A stretch of 64,000 bases of DNA from an uncultured Anaeromyxobacter sp. (GTDB taxonomy: Bacteria > Myxococcota > Myxococcia > Myxococcales > Anaeromyxobacteraceae). This document shows positions 1 to 7,333 of the stretch, in pieces (within the stretch, counting starts at the first letter, position 1; each line of letters begins with the position of its first letter). The position numbers and the translations under genes were made by a program. Under the pieces are notes generated by a model. The model was not told where the DNA came from. It saw only the letters and a list, made by a program, of their open reading frames with translations, and searched no databases. The stretch spans positions 1 to 64,000 of the forward strand of contig CAIOAK010000139.1 in assembly GCA_903855945.1 (NCBI GenBank), in the 5' to 3' direction.

Positions 1-105
1 GGAAAACATGAGTAAGTACGGTAGGATACGGATCCCGGATCCCGGCTTCCCGGCCCGGCGACCGCAAGAAGTGGCGGGTGTGAAAACGTTGCAGGATCCC
101 GGCCG

Positions 106-867
106 TCAGCGCAGGTCCCGCTTCTCGAAGGCGAGCGAGGCCAGGGCCAGTGCCGCTCCCGCGTAGAGGAGACCGTAGACAGACGCGAGCCACACCTGGG
201 GCGGCGGCGGGGTCCGGTAGATCACCGACTCGTTCGCGTTCAGCGCTCCGAGATTGGGCAGGAGATACCAGAGGATGTGCGGCACCCACGACGCGGGCCC
301 CTTCCACAGGGAGATCAAGTCGTTCGTGAGTTGCCCGGCGATGGCAATGGCAAGGGTGAAGATCGCAGCAAGGGTCGTCGAAGTCAGTGCGGAGAAGAAG
401 ACCGCTACCGAACCGACCACGACGAACTGCACTCCGATCAAAGACACCGCCGAAAGGTAGGCTGCATCGATCGGCCGGAGGGACCGGGCGTCAACAACCA
501 GCATCACCCCGAGCAGGGCTGCCATTGTCAGGAGGTTCATGAGGAGGACAGCAACCAATCCCAGGAACCGGCCGATCAGGTACTCCGTGCGTGCGATCGG
601 TTTCGCCACCACGGGCAAAAGGGCCCGGCGCTCGATGTCGCCGGCGACCAGACTCGACCCCACGAACACGGCGACGAGGATCCCGATGAGTTGCATGGCC
701 GTGAGGCCGAGGTCCGAGATGACCCGGTGCCACTCGCCGATGGTGAGCCCGCTGACGATGTACGAGGCAAGAATGAGAAGGGCTCCGAACAGGAGCAGGC
801 TGACCTGCAGCTTTCGGCGAAGGATCTCCCGAAAGGTCACGGACGCGATTGAAAGTACGTTTCTCAC
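106..867 (-). CDS. pilI: ABC-2 type transporter permease of the pilus region (PilI-like)
   Basis: Integral membrane subunit of an ABC-2 transporter, about 253 aa, with about six hydrophobic helices and a short polar N-terminus (VRNVLSIASVTFREILRRK). The fold is typical of NatB/ABC-2 permeases. I chose the GTG at 867 over the ATG at 903: the GTG overlaps the stop of the upstream gene as GTGA and has an AGGAGG about 11 bases upstream, while the ATG has GGAG only 2 bases away. In Myxococcus xanthus, pilG-pilH-pilI encode an ABC system needed for pilus assembly and lie beside pilA. Here the permease is third in the pilA-TPR-permease unit, and the likely ATPase lies divergently at 2674-3597. The pilI name rests on that context. 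Base composition is lower in GC than most of the window. Confidence 0.72.
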   Translation of the reverse strand: MRNVLSIASVTFREILRRKLQVSLLLFGALLILASYIVSGLTIGEWHRVISDLGLTAMQLIGILVAVFVGSSLVAGDIERRALLPVVAKPIARTEYLIGRFLGLVAVLLMNLLTMAALLGVMLVVDARSLRPIDAAYLSAVSLIGVQFVVVGSVAVFFSALTSTTLAAIFTLAIAIAGQLTNDLISLWKGPASWVPHILWYLLPNLGALNANESVIYRTPPPPQVWLASVYGLLYAGAALALASLAFEKRDLR

Positions 868-1769
868 CGGGTCGATTCCCTCCTGACGGTCTTCTTCATC
901 CATGGCTCCGGGTGGCTCTCGCGGACGCGCTCGGCTCGCCCGATCCGGTACGGATTGCCAGTGGAGCGGATGCGTCCGTCGTCCCCGACATAGAAGTCCC
1001 CGCCCGCCGGGTCATCGGGAAGGGAAGGGAGGAGTCCTTCCGCCACCAGTTGCCAGGGGGCGAGCGGGCCCGCCAGGTAGCGCCCTCGCCAGGTCGCCAC
1101 CGCCTCGTCCAGACCGGCTAGCGCGCTCTCCAGCCTGGCCTGGCGCAGTTGCGATTCGACCGCCTTCCGTGAGTCGGGATCCTCGGTCTCACGCAGGGTC
1201 TGCTCGAGGAAGGCCTCGGCGGCACCTGCACGTCGCCCCTTCACGTAATAGGCGAGCACGTTCTGCCGGACGTGCTCGGGTGCGCCGGGAGTGCGGGCCG
1301 AGATCTCCGCGAAGCGACCTGCGGTCTCCCAGTCGTCGTCGTAGTAGAAGGCGTTGAAGGCCCGCAGGTAGGGAAGGATGTAGCGGTCCGGGACGTTCCG
1401 GGTCCCCTTCTCCAGGATGGCGCTCGACTCGCTGGGCAGCCCTTTGCTGCCCAGCATGATGCCGGCGATCTGGTAGGCGTAGCCGTGTTTCGGATCCAGG
1501 TCGGTGATCGTGTCGACGAGCGGGAAAAGTTTTTGCCATCCTCGGTCGTCAGCGCGCTCCTCCCCGATGTACTGGACGGCGCGAAGCCAGAGCAGGTTTG
1601 CAACGAGCGTGGGGTGGCCGAGGGAGAGCCAGCGCAGCGTGCTGGAGCCAGGCACGATCCCGACATCGTAGGGTTTCGATGCCGCTGCCTCCATCCGGGA
1701 CGCCGCGACGGACGCCGCCGTTGCAAAGGCTGCGAAGGTGAGAACGTGCACGAACCGAGTCGAGCGCAT
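864..1769 (-). CDS. TPR-like envelope protein in the pilG position
   Basis: 301 aa. The N-terminal stretch (residues about 8-28) is hydrophobic and could be a signal anchor. The rest is helical with degenerate tetratricopeptide-like repeats, for example around HGYAYQIAGIML, ERYILPYLRAF-like segments and VRQNVLAYYVKGRR. It lies 72 bases after pilA and overlaps the following permease by a GTGA junction, so the three genes are probably one transcript. In M. xanthus the gene after pilA is pilG, an accessory factor of the PilH/PilI ABC transporter. Position suggests the same job here, but I cannot confirm homology by eye. No clear Shine-Dalgarno precedes the ATG. GC content is lower than in the flanking regions to the right. 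Confidence 0.7.
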   Translation of the reverse strand: MRSTRFVHVLTFAAFATAASVAASRMEAAASKPYDVGIVPGSSTLRWLSLGHPTLVANLLWLRAVQYIGEERADDRGWQKLFPLVDTITDLDPKHGYAYQIAGIMLGSKGLPSESSAILEKGTRNVPDRYILPYLRAFNAFYYDDDWETAGRFAEISARTPGAPEHVRQNVLAYYVKGRRAGAAEAFLEQTLRETEDPDSRKAVESQLRQARLESALAGLDEAVATWRGRYLAGPLAPWQLVAEGLLPSLPDDPAGGDFYVGDDGRIRSTGNPYRIGRAERVRESHPEPWMKKTVRRESTR

Positions 1770-1841
1770 GGCCAGGAACGGCGAAGCCGTCCGGCGGGCG
1801 ACCGGACGGCTTCGAAGTCTACGCCTAAGTCGTAGCGACCT

Positions 1842-2447
1842 CTAGAAGACCGAGTCCATCAGCCGGAGCGGTTGTCCAAAGGAGATGCCCGTGGCCGCGT
1901 ACGTGGTGCAGTTCTTGTTGGTCCCGTTCATGTCCTTTGCAGCCGTCTTGACATCCCCGGTGTTGGCCAGCAGCGGCTTGTATAGAACCACGCAGCCAAT
2001 GTCCTTGTCGGCATCGATGTCCGACTGCCCGGAAACCGTGAGCGTTGTTCCGGTCAAGCCTACAGCATTCTCAGTGACTGCGCTGTAGCAGCCGTAGGTG
2101 TCGCCCTCGACCACCCAGTCGATCTTCGCCGCCTCGGCTCGGTCTTTATTCACCCAGGCCGCCTTCCCTGCGCCGACCTTTTCGCAAGTCGCGCCAGCGG
2201 CAGCCGGAAGCGGGTTCAAGAGGCCGTAATACTCTCCGGACTTACCGGTGACTACGGAGCGCTCTGACTGCCGGAGAGCCTCCTCAGACTTGAAGACCGC
2301 GTTCACGTTCGCGGGCAACTCGCCGAACTTGGCGCGCAGTTGGTACTTCATGAAGTTGGGGATGGCGATGGCCGCCAGGATGCCGATGATGGCGACGACG
2401 ATCATGAGCTCGATCAGGGTGAAGCCCTTGTGGGTCTTCTTGGACAT
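1842..2447 (-). CDS. pilA: Type IV major pilin PilA
   Basis: 201 aa prepilin that polymerises into the type IV pilus fibre. The class III leader MSKKTHKG precedes FTLIELMIVVAIIGILAA: PilD would cut after Gly8, Phe9 becomes the methylated N-terminus, and mature Glu5 is present. The globular part has four cysteines (in TCEK, YGCY, IGCV and KNCT), enough for two disulfides including a C-terminal D-loop. Length is typical of myxobacterial pilins. AAGGAG lies 6 bases before the ATG, and a sigma-54 promoter lies 51-69 bases upstream. The processing peptidase (PilD) and the PilS/PilR regulators are nearby. Codon use is clearly less GC-biased than in pilM-Q, which suggests an exchanged or fast-evolving allele. 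Confidence 0.95.
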   Translation of the reverse strand: MSKKTHKGFTLIELMIVVAIIGILAAIAIPNFMKYQLRAKFGELPANVNAVFKSEEALRQSERSVVTGKSGEYYGLLNPLPAAAGATCEKVGAGKAAWVNKDRAEAAKIDWVVEGDTYGCYSAVTENAVGLTGTTLTVSGQSDIDADKDIGCVVLYKPLLANTGDVKTAAKDMNGTNKNCTTYAATGISFGQPLRLMDSVF

Positions 2448-2484
2448 TGCGGCTCCTTACGGGTGTTGCGTGGGAGAAGAACTG

Positions 2485-2499
2485 TTGACGGATCGTCAA
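2485..2499. promoter_or_regulatory. Perfect dyad at the pilA transcription start
   Basis: TTGACG-GAT-CGTCAA is a perfect 6-base inverted repeat overlapping the predicted start site and touching the -12 element. This position suits an operator. The same half-site (TGACG/CGTCA) recurs at 2601-2615. Confidence 0.45.
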
Positions 2500-2516
2500 A
2501 GCATCCCCGGTGCCAA
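2498..2516 (-). promoter_or_regulatory. Sigma-54 promoter of pilA
   Basis: On the minus strand the site reads TTGGCACCGGGGATGCTTT, with the -24 GG (plus-strand 2513-2514) and -12 GC (2501-2502) separated by exactly 10 bases. It matches the TGGCAC-N5-TTGC consensus at nearly every conserved position. Predicted transcription start is near 2489, giving a 5' leader of about 42 bases with AAGGAG at 2454-2459. Known PilR control of pilA in pseudomonads and myxobacteria fits this. Confidence 0.85.
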
Positions 2517-2600
2517 CGCCCGTGCAGCCGCAAACGCCTGAATTCCCGCGGAGCGGGTTTTGTACCGCTGACACGGGACGGCAGTCGGGAGGCGACCGGG

Positions 2601-2615
2601 TGACGTATTTCGTCA
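2601..2615. promoter_or_regulatory. Candidate upstream activator site (TGACG-N5-CGTCA)
   Basis: A perfect 5-base inverted repeat with spacer TATTT, centred about 119 bases upstream of the predicted pilA start. That is the distance expected for an NtrC-family enhancer such as a PilR site. It shares its half-site with the dyad at 2485-2499. It also lies about 60 bases upstream of the divergent pilH-like gene and might affect both. Binding by PilR is inference. Confidence 0.4.
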
Positions 2616-2673
2616 ACCTTGAGAAATTCTTCACGTTTTGACAGCGCGCTCGTTGCGAACGATCATCCGCGCC

Positions 2674-3597
2674 GTGGGCAAGGCGATCCTCCGCACCGAG
2701 CGGCTCTGCAAGACCTTCGAGGTGGGGGTCCGCCGCAAGCGCGTGCAGGCGGTGAAGGACCTCGACCTCCAGGTCCACGAGGGGGAGATCTTCGGTTTCG
2801 TCGGTCCCAACGGGGCCGGCAAGACCACCACCATCAAGATGCTGATGGGGCTCATCTTCCCCACCTCCGGGAAGGCCTTCATCTACGACGCCCCCATCCC
2901 CTCCGCCGAGGCGAAGCGGCGCATCGGCTTCCTGCCGGAGAACCCCTCCTATTACGAGTTCCTGTCCGGGGCGGAGGCGCTGCGCTTCTTCGGTCGCCTC
3001 TCCGGGGTGGAGCCGGCGGACCTCGCGGGCCGCATGACCGAGCTCCTCGAGCTGGTCGGCCTCGCCGGCGCGGCCGACCGGCAGATCCGCAAGTACTCGA
3101 AGGGGATGCAGCAGCGGCTCGGCATCGCCCAGGCGCTCGTCGGCGACCCGTCCTTCGTCGTGCTCGACGAGCCCATGAGCGGGCTCGACCCCATCGGGCG
3201 CAAGGAGGTCCGGGACCTCATCCTGGAGCTCAAGCGGAGGGGGAAGACGGTCCTCTTCTCCACCCACATCCTCCCGGACGTCGAGAGCCTGTGCGACCGC
3301 GTGGGCGTGATCATCGGCGGACAGCTGCGGGACGTGGGGCGGATCGGGGAGCTCTTGTCACCCAGGGTGAATAGCGTCGAGATGACCGTGGACGGGGCGG
3401 TGGGGGAGACGGCGGAGTTCTTGCCCGGCCGGGTCCTTGCGCGCGACGGGAGCCGCCTCACGCTCTCCTTCCCCGACGAGGCGTCGGCGCAGCAGGCGGC
3501 GCGCCAGTTGCTCGATGGCGGCGGCACGCTCGTCTCGCTCACGCCCCACCGGGAGACCCTGGAAGACCTCTTCGTCCGCCGCGCAGCGGGCCGGTAG
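2674..3597 (+). CDS. pilH: ABC transporter ATPase of the pilus region (PilH-like)
   Basis: ATP-binding subunit of an ABC-2 exporter, 307 aa. Walker A is GPNGAGKTTT, the signature is YSKGMQQR, Walker B is FVVLDEPMSGLDP, and the switch histidine is in STHIL. A C-terminal region of about 85 residues follows the ATPase core, as in CcmA/NatA-type proteins. I prefer the GTG at 2674 (reading VGKAILRTERLCKTF), because the family normally starts just before this strand. In-frame TTG codons at 2638 and 2653 are alternatives, and none has a good Shine-Dalgarno. The gene is divergent from pilA, and its likely permease is encoded at 106-867. In M. xanthus PilH works with PilI in pilus biogenesis; the assignment here is by context and subunit type. 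Confidence 0.8.
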   Translation: MGKAILRTERLCKTFEVGVRRKRVQAVKDLDLQVHEGEIFGFVGPNGAGKTTTIKMLMGLIFPTSGKAFIYDAPIPSAEAKRRIGFLPENPSYYEFLSGAEALRFFGRLSGVEPADLAGRMTELLELVGLAGAADRQIRKYSKGMQQRLGIAQALVGDPSFVVLDEPMSGLDPIGRKEVRDLILELKRRGKTVLFSTHILPDVESLCDRVGVIIGGQLRDVGRIGELLSPRVNSVEMTVDGAVGETAEFLPGRVLARDGSRLTLSFPDEASAQQAARQLLDGGGTLVSLTPHRETLEDLFVRRAAGR

Positions 3598-3621
3598 CGC
3601 CGGCCGGCCCGGCAGGCGCCA

Positions 3622-5316
3622 TCAGTCCGCCTGAGCCGCCACGGCCCGCACGCGCGCCGCCGCGGCGCGCCGGAGCTGGGGATCGCTCTTCGCCGGCGGG
3701 AGGTCCACGTACTGCTGGAAGCGGGCGGCCGCCTCCCTCCTCTGGCCGCTCCGCCAGAGCGCCTCCCCCAGGTTGAACAGGGTGGCGGGCTCGCCGGGCT
3801 GGAGCCGGAGCGCCTCCTCCAGTTCCGGAACCGCTGCCGCCGGAGCCCCGTCGAGGATGAGCAGGCCGCCCAGCTGCGTGTGGGCCTTGGCCCAGCCCGG
3901 ATCGAGCCGGGTCGCCCGCCGCATCGGCTCCACGGCTTCCCGGTACCTCTCCGCCTCGGCGAGCGCCGTGCCCAGGTTGAACCAGGGGCGCGCCTTCCCG
4001 GGCGATCGGGTGACCGCATCGCTCCAGAGCGCGAGGTCGCTCCGCCAGACGCGGTTCCTCGCCAGGGTCGCGCCCGCGAGGATCAGCGAGAGGATCGTGG
4101 TGATACCCACCATCCACGCGCCGAACCGGACCGGGGCGAGCCGCTCCGCGAGCAGGCTGCCGGCCGTGGCCGCGGCGAGGAAGACGCCCACCGAGGGGAG
4201 GTAGACCCGGTGCTCGAACATGACGTCCACGATGGGGATGAGACTCGACTCGACCGCGTTCGCCAGGAAGAAGAGGAGGATGCCGATCGACACGAGGCGC
4301 CAGGCCGGGTCGGCCGGGCGCAGTGAACGGGGAGAGGAACGGCGCCAGGCCCAGGCCGCGAGCGCGAGCAGGGCGAGGTGGACGAGCAGCCCCAGGAGGA
4401 ATCGCGGTGCGGTGAAGGAGGGGACGATCGGAAAGTCGTGGTCGATGTTCTGTCCGGTCGGCCAGGCGAGGAGGCGCAAGTAGGCCGCGAGGACGGCCAC
4501 CTGGGTTCGAAGGTATTCGAGCCGGCTCACGGTAGCCTGGACGCGGGTGGCCGCGCTGGCCTCCGCGAGCAACTGGCCGATGGGCTGGGCGACCCGGACG
4601 ATCGACAGCGGGATGAGGGCGGCCGTGGCGCCGAACGGAACGAGTCCGAGCCACCTGCGCGCCGACGGGCGGCCGAAGAGCCCCCACTCGAAGAGGAGCA
4701 GCGCGAGCGGAAGCGTGAAGGCGATCTCCTTCGTGCGCATGGCGAGCACGCAGGTGGCGAGCGCGAGCCCGTACCGAGCGCCTCGCCGCCATCCGCCCGC
4801 GGTGGAGAGCCGGGCGGAGAGGTAGAGCAGGATCGTCGCCAGGTAGAAGAAGGTCGCGAGCGAGGTGATCCGCTGCACGATGTAGCTCACCGCCTGCGTC
4901 CCGAGCGGATGGGTGGCGAAGGGCGCCGCCGCCGCGAAGGCCACCACCGCGGCGCGTCCGGCGAGCGCGGAGCCGGCGAGGCGCGGAGTCCGGAAGGCCG
5001 CGAGGACGAGGGCGAAGACGAGGAGCGCGTTCGCGAGGTGGATGGCCAGGTTCGCCACGTGGAAGCCGGTCACCGAGAGCCCGCCCACGCGGTAGTTGAG
5101 CGCGAAGGTGAGGTAGGGGACGAAACGGTTCAGTGGCGCGCGGTGGCCGGGGGCGCCGACCAGGAATGCCCCCAGGTCCCGGAGGGCGGGGTTGTCCTGG
5201 ACCTGCTGCACGTCGTCGAAGACGAACGCTCCCTGCAACGAGTTCGCGTAGGCGAGCGCGCCGAGCAGGAGCACGGCAGCTCCCAGGACGAGCCTCTCGC
5301 GGGTGGCGCGCTCCAT
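3622..5316 (-). CDS. GT-C-like polytopic membrane protein with C-terminal TPRs
   Basis: 564 aa. The N-terminal two thirds hold about ten or more membrane helices. The first extracytoplasmic loop carries FVFDDVQQVQDNPALRD, resembling the acidic-pair loop of TMTC/GT-C lipid-sugar-dependent glycosyltransferases. Residues from about 430 to the end form three TPR units (for example RPWFNLGTALAEAERY and AKAHTQLGGLLI). Its place between pilH and pilD suggests a pilin or envelope-protein glycosyltransferase, but substrate and activity are inference. It is convergent with pilH (24 bases apart) and divergent from pilD, sharing a 53-base promoter region. A -10-like TAAGCT lies 9 bases before the ATG and no Shine-Dalgarno is seen. 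Confidence 0.75.
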   Translation of the reverse strand: MERATRERLVLGAAVLLLGALAYANSLQGAFVFDDVQQVQDNPALRDLGAFLVGAPGHRAPLNRFVPYLTFALNYRVGGLSVTGFHVANLAIHLANALLVFALVLAAFRTPRLAGSALAGRAAVVAFAAAAPFATHPLGTQAVSYIVQRITSLATFFYLATILLYLSARLSTAGGWRRGARYGLALATCVLAMRTKEIAFTLPLALLLFEWGLFGRPSARRWLGLVPFGATAALIPLSIVRVAQPIGQLLAEASAATRVQATVSRLEYLRTQVAVLAAYLRLLAWPTGQNIDHDFPIVPSFTAPRFLLGLLVHLALLALAAWAWRRSSPRSLRPADPAWRLVSIGILLFFLANAVESSLIPIVDVMFEHRVYLPSVGVFLAAATAGSLLAERLAPVRFGAWMVGITTILSLILAGATLARNRVWRSDLALWSDAVTRSPGKARPWFNLGTALAEAERYREAVEPMRRATRLDPGWAKAHTQLGGLLILDGAPAAAVPELEEALRLQPGEPATLFNLGEALWRSGQRREAAARFQQYVDLPPAKSDPQLRRAAAARVRAVAAQAD

Positions 5317-5369
5317 GGCGGCCCGAGCTTAGTGGATGGCCCGAGCCTTGGGGAGTAGTGTGTCCTGCC

Positions 5370-6230
5370 ATGCCGGGGCTCATCGCCGCCTACGCCTTCC
5401 TCCTCGGCACCGTCGTCGGCAGCTTCCTGAACGTCGTCATCGCCCGCGTCCCCGCGGGGGAGTCGATCGTCCACCCCCGCTCCCGCTGCCCCGGGTGCCG
5501 CTTCCCCATCGCCTGGTACGACAACGTCCCGGTCCTCTCCTGGCTCCTCTTGCGCGGGCGATGCCGCTCCTGCCGCACCCGCATCTCCTTCCGCTACCCG
5601 CTCGTCGAGCTGCTGGGCGGCGCCGCCGCGCTCGTCGCCGTGCTCCGCCACGGCCCGTCCCTCGCCGCCCTCGCCGAGTTTGCGCTGGCGGCCACGCTCC
5701 TCGCCCTCTCCTTCATCGACCTCGACACCTGGCTCCTGCCTCACGCCCTCACCATCCCGCTCCTCGCGGCGGGGCTGCTCCTCTCCTGGGCCGGGCTCAC
5801 CGCGGCGCCATCGCTCATCGGCTCGGCCCTGGGCGCGGGGATCGGCTGGCTCACCTTCGCGCTCATCGCCTTCATCGGGGAGCGGGTGCTCCGGAAGGAG
5901 GCGCTCGGCTTCGGAGACGTCTGGCTCCTCTCCGCCATCGGAGCCTGGACGGGGGCGGCGGCGCTCTTGCCCGTGATCCTGCTCGCCTCGCTGCAGGGGA
6001 CCGTGGTGGGGCTCGCCCTCATCCTGCTGGGGCGCGCGCAGCCCGGTCCGACGGATGCGCCGGTCGAGCCCGTCGCGCCCTCGGCGCCGCCCGCCGATCC
6101 CGACGCCGACTGGGTCCCGCCGCGCAACGCGGTCCCGTTCGGCCCGTTCCTGGCCATCGGGGCGCTGGAGTGGCTCTGGCTCCAGGGCTTCCTCGTCCAC
6201 GCCGTTCCCGCGCTGTCGATCTTCCGGTGA
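5370..6230 (+). CDS. pilD: Prepilin peptidase / N-methyltransferase PilD
   Basis: 286 aa inner-membrane aspartyl protease that cleaves and N-methylates type IV pilins and type II pseudopilins. It could therefore process PilA, the gspG-K products and the pilin-like protein at 62,883. The zinc-type tetracysteine is CPGC (Cys40/43) with CRSC (Cys65/68). The catalytic aspartates lie in SFIDLDT (Asp117) and GFGD (Asp183). About eight membrane helices are present. A Pro/Asp-rich insert (around residues 225-250) precedes the last helices. The ATG at 5370 is preceded by TAGTGT 8 bases upstream. The stop overlaps the next start as GTGA, so PilD and PilS are translationally coupled. Confidence 0.93.
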   Translation: MPGLIAAYAFLLGTVVGSFLNVVIARVPAGESIVHPRSRCPGCRFPIAWYDNVPVLSWLLLRGRCRSCRTRISFRYPLVELLGGAAALVAVLRHGPSLAALAEFALAATLLALSFIDLDTWLLPHALTIPLLAAGLLLSWAGLTAAPSLIGSALGAGIGWLTFALIAFIGERVLRKEALGFGDVWLLSAIGAWTGAAALLPVILLASLQGTVVGLALILLGRAQPGPTDAPVEPVAPSAPPADPDADWVPPRNAVPFGPFLAIGALEWLWLQGFLVHAVPALSIFR

Positions 6231-7324
6231 GCCGCGGAACCCGAACCCTCCTGGTCGCCTCGGTCGCCTCGGCCGTCGCCGCCGGGGTGGCGCTCTTCGT
6301 CGCCGCGGCCATGGCGCTGCGGGCGTCCGGGAGCGCCTCGCCGCCCGCGCTCCTCGCGGTCGGGCTCGTGCTCGCAGCGTTCGTCGTCTGGGGCGCCTCC
6401 TCGATGCTCCTGCGGCGGGTGGCGCGGCCGGTCGAGCGGATCCTGGGCGCGGCGCGCGACCTGGAGCGCGGCGCCCCGGCCGACCTTCCGCTCCTCGGGG
6501 ACAGCGGGATCGCGCTCGACCAGGCGGCGCTCGCCTTCGAGCGGACCGCCCGGGCGCTCTCGGAGGAGCGGCGCCGGCTCGCCGCCAAGGTGGCCGAGCT
6601 CACCCAAGCCAACGCTGCGCTGGCGGAGGCGCAAGCCTCGCTCATCCGGTCGGAGAGGCTCGCCACCGTGGGACGGCTCGCGGCCGGCGTGGCCCACGAG
6701 GTGGGCAATCCACTCGGGGCGGTGGCGGGATACGCCGAGCTGGCCCGCGCCCGTCTGCCCGCCGGCGTCGATCCCCAGCTCGCCGACGCGGTGGACCGGA
6801 TCGCGGCGGCCGCCGCCCGGATCGACCGCATCGTGCGCGACCTGCTCGACTTCGCCCGCCCCTCGCCGCTCGAGCTCCGGCCGGTCGGCCTACCGGGCGT
6901 GGTGGACGCGGCGCTCCGGCTGGCCTCCATCCAGGCCCGCTTCCAGGGAGTGGAGGTGGAGCAGCGCCTCCCCGACGAGCTCCCCCCGGTGCTGGGGGAC
7001 GAGCGGCAGCTCTCGCAGGTGATCCTGAACCTGCTCCTGAACGCCGGCGACGCGATGCAGGGGCAGGGGAGGGTGATCGTCTCGGGCGAGCGGCGGGGCG
7101 AGGAGGTGATCCTCACCGTCGCCGACACCGGCCCGGGGATCCCGGCCGACGACCTTCCCCGCGTCTTCGACCCGTTCTTCACCACCAAGGAGCCCGGGCA
7201 GGGCAGCGGGCTGGGGCTCGCCATCTGCCACGCCATGGTCGAGGCGATGGGCGGAACCATCGACGCGTCGAGCCCGCCGAGCGGTGGAGCCGCCTTCGTC
7301 GTCCGGCTCCGGGGCGCGTGCTAG
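6227..7324 (+). CDS. pilS: Sensor histidine kinase PilS
   Basis: 365 aa. Two membrane helices (about residues 8-32 and 40-62) are joined by a very short loop, so there is no large periplasmic sensor. A HAMP-like helix and a coiled coil (about 70-140) follow. The HisKA box AAGVAHEVGNP puts the phospho-histidine at about 157. The N box is LNLLLNAGDAM, with G boxes DTGPGIP and GSGLGLAI. It should phosphorylate PilR, whose gene starts 9 bases downstream. The GTG start overlaps the pilD stop (GTGA). P. aeruginosa PilS has six membrane helices; this version has two and no PAS domain. Confidence 0.88.
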   Translation: MSRGTRTLLVASVASAVAAGVALFVAAAMALRASGSASPPALLAVGLVLAAFVVWGASSMLLRRVARPVERILGAARDLERGAPADLPLLGDSGIALDQAALAFERTARALSEERRRLAAKVAELTQANAALAEAQASLIRSERLATVGRLAAGVAHEVGNPLGAVAGYAELARARLPAGVDPQLADAVDRIAAAAARIDRIVRDLLDFARPSPLELRPVGLPGVVDAALRLASIQARFQGVEVEQRLPDELPPVLGDERQLSQVILNLLLNAGDAMQGQGRVIVSGERRGEEVILTVADTGPGIPADDLPRVFDPFFTTKEPGQGSGLGLAICHAMVEAMGGTIDASSPPSGGAAFVVRLRGAC

Positions 7325-7333
7325 GCTTGCCCC

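Noticed and set aside
1-105. GGATCCC direct repeats as an attachment site or insertion end
   Set aside because: They are two short copies only, with no mobile-element gene or target duplication in the window.
868-903. Upstream ATG at 903 as start of the ABC permease
   Set aside because: It would overlap the previous gene by 40 bases and its GGAG is only 2 bases away. The GTG at 867 has a proper AGGAGG and a GTGA junction.
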